Of a stretch of DNA of 64,000 nucleotides, positions 1 to 7,824 are shown one piece after another. Position numbers and translations under genes: made by a program. This stretch comes from Sphingomonas sp. HMP9. GTDB lineage: Bacteria > Pseudomonadota > Alphaproteobacteria > Sphingomonadales > Sphingomonadaceae. Below the pieces are notes generated by a model, which saw nothing but the letters and a program-made list of their open reading frames with translations, made no database searches and was not told the origin of the DNA. Where the stretch lies: contig NZ_AP022673.1 in assembly GCF_013374115.1 (NCBI RefSeq), positions 2,876,001-2,940,000 on the forward strand, given 5' to 3'. Each line of letters begins with the position of its first letter. Within the stretch, counting starts at the first letter, position 1.

Positions 1-584
1 ACGATCAGCCCCTCCTGCGATATCCCCAGCTGCTCCAGGATATCCGCGCGCGTATGCGCATCTGCGGTCGCGGTCAGCGCGAGCCGCGGCACATCCGGAA
101 AACTGTCGAGCAACGGCCGCAGCAACCGATAGTCCGGCCGGAAATCATGCCCCCATTCGCTGACGCAGTGTGCCTCGTCGATCGCGAACAGCGACAATTT
201 GGCCTGGCCGAGCAGGTTCCGGAAACTCTCGTTCGAGGCGCGCTCGGGCGCGACGTAGAGCAGGTCGAGATCGCCCGCCCGGAACCGCGCGATCGTCTCC
301 TCGCGATTGGTATCGACCGAGGTCAGCGTCGCCGCCTTGATCCCGACCGCCGTCGCCGCACGCAACTGGTCGTGCATCAGCGCGATCAGCGGCGACACGA
401 CCACGCACGTGCCCTCCAGCATCGTCGCCGGCAACTGGTAGCAGAGCGACTTGCCCGCCCCCGTCGGCATCACCGCCAGCGTCCGCTGGCCCGCGAGCAC
501 CCGGTCGACGACATCGCGCTGCACGCCACGAAAATCAGGAAAGCCGAAGATGCGCTGGAGATCGGGAAGGGGGTCGAGTGCCAT
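1..584 (-). CDS. recQ: ATP-dependent DNA helicase RecQ (partial, N-terminal part)
   Basis: This is the first 194 codons of a RecQ-family 3'-5' helicase used in recombinational repair; the rest lies beyond the window start. Translation from the ATG at 584 begins MALDPLPDLQRIFGF. Walker A TGAGKS is at residues 41-46. The RecQ form of motif II, DEAHCVSEWGHDFRPDY, lies near residue 135 and is followed by the motif III-like LALTATA. The frame is open to the window edge. Family identity is secure from these motifs. RecQ-Ct and HRDC domains cannot be judged because they would lie outside the window. Confidence 0.95.
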   Translation of the reverse strand, partial: MALDPLPDLQRIFGFPDFRGVQRDVVDRVLAGQRTLAVMPTGAGKSLCYQLPATMLEGTCVVVSPLIALMHDQLRAATAVGIKAATLTSVDTNREETIARFRAGDLDLLYVAPERASNESFRNLLGQAKLSLFAIDEAHCVSEWGHDFRPDYRLLRPLLDSFPDVPRLALTATADAHTRADILEQLGISQEGLI

Positions 585-722
585 TACCAAGCGATCTAGG
601 CGTCGCGCGGTCGCCCGTCGAGGGGCGTGCCTGTATTCGGTATCCAGCCATTACCGATCATGAAATCGTTGCGAATACGATACGACACGGCAAGATCGCG
701 GCGCCCTGTCGGTGGAGACCTC

Positions 723-1697
723 ATGATGATCGCCTATAGTCTACGAGCCGGCGTGGTTGGATCGGTGCTCATGGGCAGCGTCGCGCTTGCCGGCGATACG
801 GTCGCGACCATCCGCGAGGTGCCGGTCGGCGGAATGATCGCCGCAACGATCGACGGCACGCCCGTCACGCTGCGCGTCGATCCCGCGGCGCCCGGCCTGG
901 TATTCGTCACGACTTCGGTCGCGGAACGGCTTGCGCTGAAAGGCGGTGCGCTCGGACTTGGCTATTCGGTCGGCGGGCAAGGCGCGATGCAGGCGACGAC
1001 GGTGCGGCCAATGACGTTCGGGACCGATCCGGTGAAGCGCCGGATCGGTTTTCCGAGCCGCAAGCATGAGACCAAGGGCGACGCTGCCGACCCGCGGTGG
1101 ATTGGGCGCGCCTATGCCGATGTCGGCGATGGCAGCATCGGGCCGGGGTCGCTGCCCGAACCGGTCGTGCGCATCCTCCTGAACGCGCCGCGTACCGGCG
1201 AACGGACCGTCGCCTTGCCGATGGTCGATGGCGGCGGCCTGCTGGGGCGGCTCTCCGGCACCTTTGCCCAGATCATGATCGGCGGCCAGCCGATCCGCGT
1301 CCGCTTCGATCCCTATCACCCCCGCACGACCGTCACCGCCAACGCCGCCACGCTGATCGCGCAGGCGCAGCGCGGTACGCTGGCCGGCCTCACCGCACCG
1401 GTCGAGATCGCCTTCGGTATCGCCCGACCGGTCCGCATGATGACGCTCGCCACCCCCCTCGCGGTTGGCCCGCTTGCGGTGTCGTCGATCGGCGTGCGAA
1501 CGACCGACGTCGGCAGCGCCACCACGATCCCCGATGCCGACGCGCCACCCCCCGACCCCGACGAGATCGTCGTCATCGCCAAGGGCAAGCGCGACCCCAA
1601 ACACGATCGCCTGACGATCGGCGCCGACCAGCTCGACCGCTGCTCCGCCATCGTCTTCGACAAGCCGGCGAAACAGATCCGGCTGACCTGCGGCTAA
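723..1697 (+). CDS. Secreted hypothetical protein with two degenerate aspartyl-protease-like lobes
   Basis: This is a 324-aa protein. The start at 723 is chosen because GGAG lies about 8 nt upstream and the next ~24 residues form a signal peptide ending ALAG. Two internal segments resemble each other: a pattern of Gly, Pro, Val/Ile, Arg, Val/Phe, Asp-Pro occurs around D53-P54 and again around D196-P197. That layout recalls the two lobes of retropepsin-like proteases, where Asp-Thr-Gly would be expected, but Asp-Pro stands in both places. Catalysis is therefore doubtful and a ligand- or surface-binding role is possible. There is an Ala/Pro/Asp-rich linker near residues 280-290. No close neighbour suggests a pathway. 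Confidence 0.7.
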   Translation: MMIAYSLRAGVVGSVLMGSVALAGDTVATIREVPVGGMIAATIDGTPVTLRVDPAAPGLVFVTTSVAERLALKGGALGLGYSVGGQGAMQATTVRPMTFGTDPVKRRIGFPSRKHETKGDAADPRWIGRAYADVGDGSIGPGSLPEPVVRILLNAPRTGERTVALPMVDGGGLLGRLSGTFAQIMIGGQPIRVRFDPYHPRTTVTANAATLIAQAQRGTLAGLTAPVEIAFGIARPVRMMTLATPLAVGPLAVSSIGVRTTDVGSATTIPDADAPPPDPDEIVVIAKGKRDPKHDRLTIGADQLDRCSAIVFDKPAKQIRLTCG

Positions 1698-1791
1698 AGT
1701 CGGTCGATATCCGGCCAGTCTGTCGCGGTCCGATCATGGACCGCGACACCGCGTCCCTGCATCCGGTCACGTTCAAACCGGGGGGACGCGC

Positions 1792-2865
1792 ATGGAACTG
1801 AACATCAGGCTGGCCGAGCTTCAGAAGCGGACGATCGAACATCGCGAGGTGCTGTTGACCGAAGAAGCGGCAAAGACCGCGCTGGTCATGCCGTTCCTCC
1901 AGTCGCTCGGCTATGACGTGTTTAATCCATCCGAGGTCGTACCCGAATTTACTGCCGACGTCGGCACCAAGAAGGGGGAGAAGGTCGACTACGCGATCTG
2001 CGCGGGCGGCTAGGTGTCGATCCTGATCGAGTGCAAGCCGTCGTCGGTCTAGCTCAACGTCAATCACGCGGGGCAGTTGTTCCGCTATTTCAGCGTTACC
2101 GACGCGCGCCTCGCCGTGCTGACCAACGGCGTCGTGTATCAATTCTATTCGGACATCGAACGCCCGAACAAGATGGACGACAAACCGTTCTTCACCTTCA
2201 CGATGGACGCGATCAAGCCTGCCGACATCCGTACGCTCGAGAAATTCACCAAGGCCGCGTTCGACATTGACAAGATCGTCCAGGAGGCCGGCAACCTCAA
2301 GACGCAGTCGTTGATCCGCCAGGAGCTGGAAAAGGAGTTCGCCGAGCCGTCCGACGAGTTCGTCCGGATGATGGCGCAGCGCGTCCATGGCGGGCGCCTG
2401 ACGCCGGCGATCAAGGACGGTTTCGCCAAGCTGCTCGCGCCCGCGATCGCCGCGCTGATCCGCGATTTCGTCAACGAACGCCTTTCATCGGCACTGAAGG
2501 CGTCCAGTCCGGTCGAGGACCTGCCTGTGGGGGCGTCCGACGACCCCTCCGACGGCGACGGCATCGTCACCACGCAGGAGGAGATTTCCGGCTTCCACAT
2601 CATCCAGGCGATCGCCTCGCGACTGGTCGATCCGAAACGCGTGATCGTCCGCGATGCGAAATCCTATTGCGCGATCCTGCTCGACGACAACAACCGCAAG
2701 ACGGTCGCGCGGATGCACTTCAACGGCATCACGACCAAGTATCTCGGGATGTTCGCCGGCAAGGACGAAACGCGGCACCTGCTGTCGGATCTGACGCACA
2801 TCTACCAATATTCGAGTGCGATCGAGGCAAGGTTGCGCGAACTGGACCCGTCAATCCCGGCGTAG
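1792..2865 (+). pseudogene. HsdR-N-like restriction endonuclease domain protein, split by two in-frame TAG codons
   Basis: One continuous frame encodes about 357 residues resembling stand-alone proteins with the N-terminal PD-(D/E)XK domain of type I restriction subunit HsdR. The segment KVDYAI, then ILIECK, then QLFRYFSVTDARLAVLTNG is typical of that family. The frame is broken by TAG at 2011-2013 and again at 2050-2052. The stops bracket the 12 codons carrying the catalytic E-x-K. There is no frameshift and the downstream 262 codons remain intact. Both stops could come from CAG by a single C-to-T change. No methylase or specificity gene is adjacent. The locus is either a young pseudogene, a sequencing or assembly artefact, or read-through dependent; the first two seem more likely. 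Confidence 0.8.
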
Positions 2866-3027
2866 GTACGGCGACACCCTTCTGTTCCCCTGCGAAAGAG
2901 AGGGCCCAGGACCAAGCAGCACCATCGCTCGCAATTCCTGGCCCCCCGAGTTCGCGACGGAACAGATTTGGCGGCGTATATCGCGGCGCTTCCCGCCGAT
3001 GCTTCGCCCGATACACCCCCCCAACCT

Positions 3028-3134
3028 CCACCCCGGCGGAGGCCGGGGCCCAATTGGAAAGGTGGCAATAACGACGCGCCGCCCTCCGTTAGCAACGTCT
3101 CCCAATTGGACCCCGGCCTACGCCGGGGCGGTGG
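3028..3134. repeat. Paired palindromic repeat, family 1 copy A
   Basis: Two inverted arms of about 30 bp (core CCGGCGGAGGCCGGGGCCC then AATTGG) flank about 45 bp of variable DNA. The same architecture recurs at 6555, 19108, 25593, 30618 and 41442. Each arm is itself palindromic (CCCCGGC...GCCGGGG), so the unit resembles BIME/REP doublets. It lies between convergent genes here. Confidence 0.85.
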
Positions 3135-3155
3135 CGCGAAGGCGGGACCCAGACT

Positions 3156-3179
3156 GTTCTCCCGCCTTCGCGGGAGAAC
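3156..3179. repeat. Perfect 9-bp-stem hairpin
   Basis: GTTCTCCCG and CGGGAGAAC pair perfectly around a CCTTCG loop, between two convergent genes. It could end transcription from either side, but it lacks a T tract, so it may equally be a single REP unit. Confidence 0.55.
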
Positions 3180-3332
3180 AAGGAAGGGGGAGCTGCCGTT
3201 CGAATGCTGCCACCGTCCGTGCGTAACGGGACGAGCACGGAACACGTCCGACTCAGAGGGGGCGTGGGGCGCGCTGATGAGCGATGGCCATGTACGGCTG
3301 CTCATGCCGTTAGCGCCAACGCCTGAAGCCCC

Positions 3333-5162
3333 CTACTCCGCCGCCAGCGCCCCGTCATCGTCCCCTGCCCGCTCCTGCGCCTGCCGGTTCCACATCTCCG
3401 CATACACGCTGCCCTGCCGCAGCAGATCCCCATGCGTCCCCTTCTCGACGATCCGCCCCGCCTCGAGCACGACGATCTGGTCCGCATGCACCACCGTCGA
3501 CAACCGATGCGCGATCACGATTGTGGTGCGGCCACGCTCGATTGCCTCAAGCGTGTCGAGGATTTCCGCCTCGGTCCGGCTGTCGAGCGCCGACGTTGCC
3601 TCGTCCAAAATCAGGATCGGCGGGTTCTTGAGCAGCGTACGCGCGATCGCCACACGCTGCTTTTCGCCGCCCGACAGCTTCAGCCCACGCTCGCCGACCC
3701 GGGTCGCATACCCGAGCGGCTGGCGTTCGATGAACCCGGCGATCGCCGCGCCCTTCGCTGCCGCCTCGACTTCGGGCATCTCGGCCCCCTCTCGGCCATA
3801 GGCGATGTTGTACCCGATCGTGTCGTTGAACAGCACCGTATCCTGCGGCACGATGCCGATCGCGGCGCGCAGCGACGCCTGTGCCACCTGCGCGATGTCC
3901 TGCCCATCGACGGTGATCCGTCCGCCGGTCAGGTCGTAGAACCGGTACAGCAGCCGCGCGAGCGTCGACTTGCCAGCCCCCGACGGCCCGACCACCGCCA
4001 GCGTTGATCCCGCCGGTACGTCCAGCTCCAGGTCACGCAAGATCGGCCGCCCGGCATCATAGCCGAACGAGACATTTTCGAACCGGACATGCCCCGCAGT
4101 CACTGCCAACGCGGGCGCGCCCGGCGTATCCACCACGGAGGCGGGCGTATCGATCAGGTCGAACATCGCCGCCATGTCGAGCGCGCCCTGCCGGATCGTG
4201 CGATACACCATCCCCAGCAGGTCGAGCGGCCGGAACAGCTGCGCCAGCAGCGTCGACACGAACACCACGTCGCCGGCGGATGCGAGCCCACGGCTCCACC
4301 GCCACACGACGAACCCCATGCCGCCCGCCAGCATCAGGTTGGTGATCAGCGCCTGGCCCAGGTTCAGCCAGGCAAGCGAATTCTCGCTCTTCACCGCGGC
4401 CTCTGAATAAGCCGTGATCGCGCTGTCGTAGCGTTTCGCCTCGCGCTCCTCCGCGCCGAAATACTTCACCGTCTCGAAGTTCAGCAGCGAATCCACCGCA
4501 TGCGCCACCGCCCCGGTATCGAGGTCGTTCATCCGCGCCCGCAGGGCGTTGCGCCAGTCGGTCACCATCCGCGTGAACGCGATGTACCCGACCACCATGA
4601 TCACGGTCGCGACGACCAAAGGCCAGCCGAACTTGGTCCAGAACAGCCCCAGCACCAGCACGAGTTCGAACACCGTCGGCGCGATGTTGAACAGCAGGAA
4701 GTACAGCATCGTGTCGATGCTCTTGGTGCCGCGCTCGACGACCTTGGTGACCGCGCCCGTGCGCCGTGACAGATGAAAATCGAGGCTCAGCGCATGCAGA
4801 TGGCGAAACACCTGCGCGGCCAGCCGCCGCGACGCGTCCTGCCCGACGCGCTCGAACACCGCGTTGCGCAGATTGTCGAACAGCGTCGTCCCGAACCGCG
4901 ACGCGGCGTATCCGACCACCAGCAGCACGACGAGCGTCAGCGCCCCGCGGTCGTTCCCCGCCATCCGGTCGACCGCGTATTTGAGCGTAAACGCTGCGCC
5001 GAACACCTGGATCAGCTTCGACGCGATGACGAGCAGCATCGCGACGACGATCCGCGCCTTCAGCTTGGGCTGCCCCGCCGGCCACAGGAACGGCAGGAAG
5101 CGGCGAAGCGTCGGCAGCAGGGGCTGGTCCGCGCGGGTGGAGGTGTAGGTGTCGGGTGGCAT
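3333..5162 (-). CDS. ABC transporter permease/ATP-binding protein, Atm1/HMT-like
   Basis: This is a fused exporter half-transporter of about 609 residues: a six-helix membrane domain followed by a nucleotide-binding domain. Walker A is GPSGAGKS, the signature is LSGGEKQRVAIART, Walker B is ILILDEATSALD and the H-loop is IAHRLST. The membrane part carries FNIAPTVFELVLV and NFETVKYFGAEEREAKRYD, wording typical of Atm1/HMT1 exporters of glutathione-linked metal or sulfur compounds. It would act as a dimer in the inner membrane. The ATG at 5162 is preferred because residues upstream of it do not resemble the family, but no clear Shine-Dalgarno is visible, so the start is uncertain. The substrate is inferred from family only. 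Confidence 0.9.
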   Translation of the reverse strand: MPPDTYTSTRADQPLLPTLRRFLPFLWPAGQPKLKARIVVAMLLVIASKLIQVFGAAFTLKYAVDRMAGNDRGALTLVVLLVVGYAASRFGTTLFDNLRNAVFERVGQDASRRLAAQVFRHLHALSLDFHLSRRTGAVTKVVERGTKSIDTMLYFLLFNIAPTVFELVLVLGLFWTKFGWPLVVATVIMVVGYIAFTRMVTDWRNALRARMNDLDTGAVAHAVDSLLNFETVKYFGAEEREAKRYDSAITAYSEAAVKSENSLAWLNLGQALITNLMLAGGMGFVVWRWSRGLASAGDVVFVSTLLAQLFRPLDLLGMVYRTIRQGALDMAAMFDLIDTPASVVDTPGAPALAVTAGHVRFENVSFGYDAGRPILRDLELDVPAGSTLAVVGPSGAGKSTLARLLYRFYDLTGGRITVDGQDIAQVAQASLRAAIGIVPQDTVLFNDTIGYNIAYGREGAEMPEVEAAAKGAAIAGFIERQPLGYATRVGERGLKLSGGEKQRVAIARTLLKNPPILILDEATSALDSRTEAEILDTLEAIERGRTTIVIAHRLSTVVHADQIVVLEAGRIVEKGTHGDLLRQGSVYAEMWNRQAQERAGDDDGALAAE

Positions 5163-5283
5163 GGATTGTAACGATGTAGGCACAGTCAAGCCCAGGCGAA
5201 AGCAGTTGGGGGAACAATCCTGCCACTTCGTCTCTTTAATTACCGTGTCCAACGCCGGCCACCGCGATCCACTGGAGAATGAA

Positions 5284-5514
5284 ATGGAACCGCTGTTCTA
5301 CGTCATGGCCATCATGGGCTGCGGTGACGGCAACGTGAACTGCACCGAGGCACGCGTAATTCCGGCACGCTACGAAACGATGGCGCAGTGCCGCGCCGCG
5401 CTTCCCGACCAGCTGGCGCACAACACCGATGTCCCCTATCCGATGATCGGCGCGAACTGCCGTGCTCAGGGCCAGTTGATGGCGAAGACCGGCAGGGCCA
5501 AGTCGCAGGGTTGA
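5284..5514 (+). CDS. Small hypothetical protein with four cysteines
   Basis: This is a 76-aa protein starting at 5284, where GGAG precedes the ATG by about 7 nt; longer upstream frame is unlikely. The sequence begins MEPLFYVMAIMGCGDG and contains cysteines at about 12, 19, 34 and 59. The short hydrophobic start may be a weak signal sequence, in which case the cysteines could pair in the periplasm. Similar short proteins with the phrase MAIMGCGDG...C are known to me only as hypotheticals. It sits alone between two minus-strand genes. Confidence 0.6.
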   Translation: MEPLFYVMAIMGCGDGNVNCTEARVIPARYETMAQCRAALPDQLAHNTDVPYPMIGANCRAQGQLMAKTGRAKSQG

Positions 5515-5587
5515 CCAGTTTAACCGCGATAGTGGAGACCGAGACTGGACCTCCCTCCTCGCGAAAGAACTAGCTAGACGTCGGTGA

Positions 5588-6535
5588 TCAGCGCGGCCGC
5601 GTCCACAATCGCGCATCCCGCGCAGTTCGCGGATACAGTTTGTCCCGCTGAGCCGCCTCCCGCGCTGCTGTCAGGATAAACCCCAGCTTCTGCATTCCCG
5701 ACGTCGTCACCCGGTGGTCCCAGGCATGCTCGCCGCGCGCTGCCACTGTCCGGCCGATCGCGCCATAGATCCCTGCCGCCGACAGCACGGCCCAGGCTGA
5801 GCGGAACGACAGCGCCGGCGTCCCCTCGCGCGCACTAGCCTCGAACGCCGCAGCCCGGTCCGCCATTCGCTTCGTCAACACGGCAAGGCGAGACCGGAAG
5901 GGCGGCTTCATGTGCTGGCCCGGCGGAAAGTCCATTTCGACCAGCCATTCCTCGGGGAGATAGCATCGCCCGACCCGGTCATCCTCCTCGACATCGCGCG
6001 CGATATTGGCGAGCTGGAACGCCATCCCAAGGTCGCAGGCGCGGTCTAGCGTATCCTCGTCATCCGGGTCGACGCCCATCGCCACAGCCATCATGCACCC
6101 GACGACGCCTGCGACATGGTAGCAATATTTATAGAGATCGTTCTCCGACCGCGGCCGCCATTCGCGTGCATCCAGCGCGAACCCCTCGACCAGATCACGC
6201 GCGAACCGCTTCGGCAACCGGGTCTCCGCCGCGAAGATCCGCAGCGCATCGAACGCCGGCTCGCCGACCACCTCGCCTGCGAGCGCCTGCTCGGTCATCG
6301 CCGACAACTGCACCAGCCGGGCCGGCGCGTCGTCGACGACGGTCATCCCGTGGCCGTGATCCTGCCCATCGGCGATATCGTCGCACCGCCGACACCACGC
6401 GTACAGCAGCCAAGCCCGCTCGCGCGTCGGCGTGTCGAACAACAGGCTGGCTGCCGCAAAGCTCTTAGACCCGCGCGCAATCGACTCGCGCGCGGTCGCG
6501 ACGATCGCCTCGCGGGAGGGCAGGGGGTGGCTCAT
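5588..6535 (-). CDS. crtB: Phytoene synthase CrtB
   Basis: This 315-aa enzyme condenses two geranylgeranyl diphosphates head-to-head into phytoene, the first committed step of C40 carotenoid synthesis. Both Asp-rich prenyl diphosphate sites are present: CDDIADG in the N-terminal third and ARDVEEDDRVGRCYLP in the middle. The N-terminal motif SFAAASLLF and the segment YAWCRRCDD fit squalene/phytoene synthases. The ATG at 6535 gives the expected N-terminus. It lies on the same strand as crtY and crtI but is separated from them by a LOG-family gene and a Cys-rich peptide gene. Confidence 0.95.
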   Translation of the reverse strand: MSHPLPSREAIVATARESIARGSKSFAAASLLFDTPTRERAWLLYAWCRRCDDIADGQDHGHGMTVVDDAPARLVQLSAMTEQALAGEVVGEPAFDALRIFAAETRLPKRFARDLVEGFALDAREWRPRSENDLYKYCYHVAGVVGCMMAVAMGVDPDDEDTLDRACDLGMAFQLANIARDVEEDDRVGRCYLPEEWLVEMDFPPGQHMKPPFRSRLAVLTKRMADRAAAFEASAREGTPALSFRSAWAVLSAAGIYGAIGRTVAARGEHAWDHRVTTSGMQKLGFILTAAREAAQRDKLYPRTARDARLWTRPR

Positions 6536-6554
6536 GACCTACCCCTTAACGCTA

Positions 6555-6659
6555 CCACCCCGGCGAAGGCCGGGGCCCAACTGGAAAGTCTTGAGTAACT
6601 ACGCGTACCGCAAACCAATTCACGTTTCCCAATTGGCCCCCGGCCTCCGCCGGGGTGGA
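6555..6659. repeat. Paired palindromic repeat, family 1 copy B
   Basis: This has the same two-armed architecture as the unit at 3028. Left arm CCACCCCGGCGAAGGCC and right arm GGCCTCCGCCGGGGTGG flank about 45 bp of unrelated DNA. It fills almost the whole gap between crtB and the LOG gene, so it could attenuate read-through between them. Confidence 0.85.
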
Positions 6660-6689
6660 GGGGAGTGTCGATGTGCGATCCGACGACCG

Positions 6690-7271
6690 TCACAGATCCG
6701 ACGCGTTCATCCGCACGATCGGCTGCGTCGGAACGTGCCGCGCCATCCGGTCGAGCAGCACGTCCAGCGTATCCGCCACGATCAGCAGATCGCGGTGCTG
6801 CGGCCGGAGGAAACCGACCTCGCCCATCTTCTCCCAGAACGCGATCAGGTGGTCGTAATAGCCCGCCGTATTGAGCAACCCGACCGGATCCGCATGATAG
6901 CCAAGCTGCGCCCAGCTCAGCGCCTCCCACAACTCGTCCATCGTGCCGGTCCCGCCCGGGATCGTCACGAACCCGTCGGAAAGATCGGTGAACATCTGCT
7001 TGCGCTGATGCATGCCCTGCACGACGTGCAGCTCGGTAAGCCCCCGATGCGCGACCTCCGCATCGACCAGCGCCTGCGGAATGACCCCGATGACCTCGCC
7101 GCCACCCTCGAGCGCCCCATCCGCGATCGCGCCCATCAGGCCCGTCCGTCCGCCGCCATAGACAAGCCCGATCCCGCGCTTGGCAAACGCCAGCCCCAGC
7201 GCCCGCGCGCCCTCGATATAGGTCGGATCGGCCGGCGTGGCCGACCCACAATAGACTGCAAGACGTTTCAT
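6690..7271 (-). CDS. LOG family (TIGR00730) Rossmann-fold protein
   Basis: This 193-aa protein resembles LOG nucleosidase enzymes, which release the base from nucleoside 5'-monophosphates (cytokinin ribotides in plants, AMP-like substrates in bacteria). The N-terminus MKRLAVYCGSATPADP and the signature PGGTGTMDELWEALSWAQLG, with its catalytic Glu and phosphate-binding loop, are complete. GLVYGGGRTGLMG is the dinucleotide-like loop. The length is normal. Its place inside the carotenoid block is probably incidental; a repeat separates it from crtB and a hairpin separates it from the peptide gene upstream. Confidence 0.9.
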   Translation of the reverse strand: MKRLAVYCGSATPADPTYIEGARALGLAFAKRGIGLVYGGGRTGLMGAIADGALEGGGEVIGVIPQALVDAEVAHRGLTELHVVQGMHQRKQMFTDLSDGFVTIPGGTGTMDELWEALSWAQLGYHADPVGLLNTAGYYDHLIAFWEKMGEVGFLRPQHRDLLIVADTLDVLLDRMARHVPTQPIVRMNASDL

Positions 7272-7328
7272 ATGCCCGCGTTAGGGGATGTGATACCCGG
7301 TCACAAGGAGGGTACCCGGCCTGATTAT

Positions 7329-7357
7329 GCGGGTGCCGCCGCAATGACGGCACCCGC
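7329..7357 (-). terminator. Terminator-like hairpin after the Cys-rich peptide gene
   Basis: A perfect 10-bp stem (GCGGGTGCCG / CGGCACCCGC) with a 9-nt loop starts 8 bp after the peptide stop codon. There is no strong T tract after it on the minus strand, so intrinsic termination is likely but not certain. Confidence 0.6.
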
Positions 7358-7365
7358 CAACTATC

Positions 7366-7638
7366 TCAGCACTTGCTCCGGCAAAAATCGCCGGCCTTCC
7401 CGGCGGCATAGTTGCAGACCGTGCTTGCGGGCCAGGGCAGGGCGCTACAGGCGGCTTGGGCTGCCTGCTGCGCGATGTTGCAGGCCGTCGTGCAGGCATT
7501 GCCGACGTCTGCCTCCATGGGAGTCTCGCCGACCTCGACCGTCTGTCCGTCGAAGTTCTCGCCGATGATGTCGCGGATCTTTTGCTGCTCGTCGCTGCTG
7601 ATCCCGTTCCAGTCCACGCTCTTGACAGTAATGGCCAT
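7366..7638 (-). CDS. Cys-rich peptide precursor with mirror-symmetric cysteine spacing
   Basis: I do not recognise this 90-aa protein. Residues 1-47 contain no Cys and are acidic (MAITVKSVDWNGISSDEQ...), like a leader. Residues 48-90 hold six cysteines at 49, 53, 64, 75, 86 and 90, i.e. C-x3-C-x10-C-x10-C-x10-C-x3-C. The spacing is symmetrical about a Pro-Trp-Pro turn at 68-70. Pairing 49-90, 53-86 and 64-75 would staple two Ala/Gln-rich helices into a hairpin. The gene has a strong Shine-Dalgarno (AGAGAGG), its own possible promoter and operator-like palindrome, and a hairpin after the stop. No export or modification gene is next to it. A secreted or modified peptide is inference; an intracellular metal-binding protein is an alternative. 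Confidence 0.75.
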   Translation of the reverse strand: MAITVKSVDWNGISSDEQQKIRDIIGENFDGQTVEVGETPMEADVGNACTTACNIAQQAAQAACSALPWPASTVCNYAAGKAGDFCRSKC

Positions 7639-7657
7639 GATGCATCCTCTCTGTTGT

Positions 7658-7674
7658 CGACCGGTATCCGGTCG
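7658..7674. promoter_or_regulatory. Operator-like palindrome ahead of the peptide gene
   Basis: CGACCGG and CCGGTCG form a perfect 7-bp inverted repeat with a TAT centre, about 20 nt upstream of the peptide ATG and just before its ribosome binding site. It could bind a regulator or form a small mRNA hairpin. Confidence 0.4.
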
Positions 7675-7764
7675 AAAGAGATGCTAGAACAACGACCGCC
7701 GGCATCTACATCCGATACAGCCATTACTGAGTTGGTCGCCACTTCAGAGGAAGTGTAGCCTGCT

Positions 7765-7794
7765 AATCTATGAAACTTACACCGTTTCGGACAA
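7765..7794 (-). promoter_or_regulatory. Possible sigma-70-like promoter for the peptide gene
   Basis: On the minus strand TTGTCC, an 18-nt spacer and TAGATT lie in the AT-richer gap between crtI and the peptide gene. The match to consensus is four of six at each box, so this is suggestive only. Confidence 0.3.
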
Positions 7795-7824
7795 ATCTGG
7801 CGGACAGTAAAAGGTTTGGTAAGG

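Larger units (their letters stand above)
2866..3332. other. Intergenic stretch with palindromic repeats
   Basis: I see no convincing gene between the HsdR-like locus and the ABC exporter. The stretch holds a degenerate CCTGCG-type palindrome near 2885, one copy of the ~105-bp paired palindrome at 3028-3134, and a perfect hairpin at 3156-3179. Its apparent reading frames are products of GC-rich repeat sequence. Confidence 0.6.

Noticed and set aside
1792..2865. Pyrrolysine or other recoding at the TAG codons
   Set aside because: No recoding machinery or structural signal is visible and the codon pair brackets a nuclease active site; loss or error is simpler.
3028..3134. Coding potential of family-1 repeats as small proteins
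   Set aside because: All phases stay open because the arms lack stops, and the translated peptides (PPRRRPGPNW-like) vary with the unrelated centres; only the tsaC copy sits inside a real gene.
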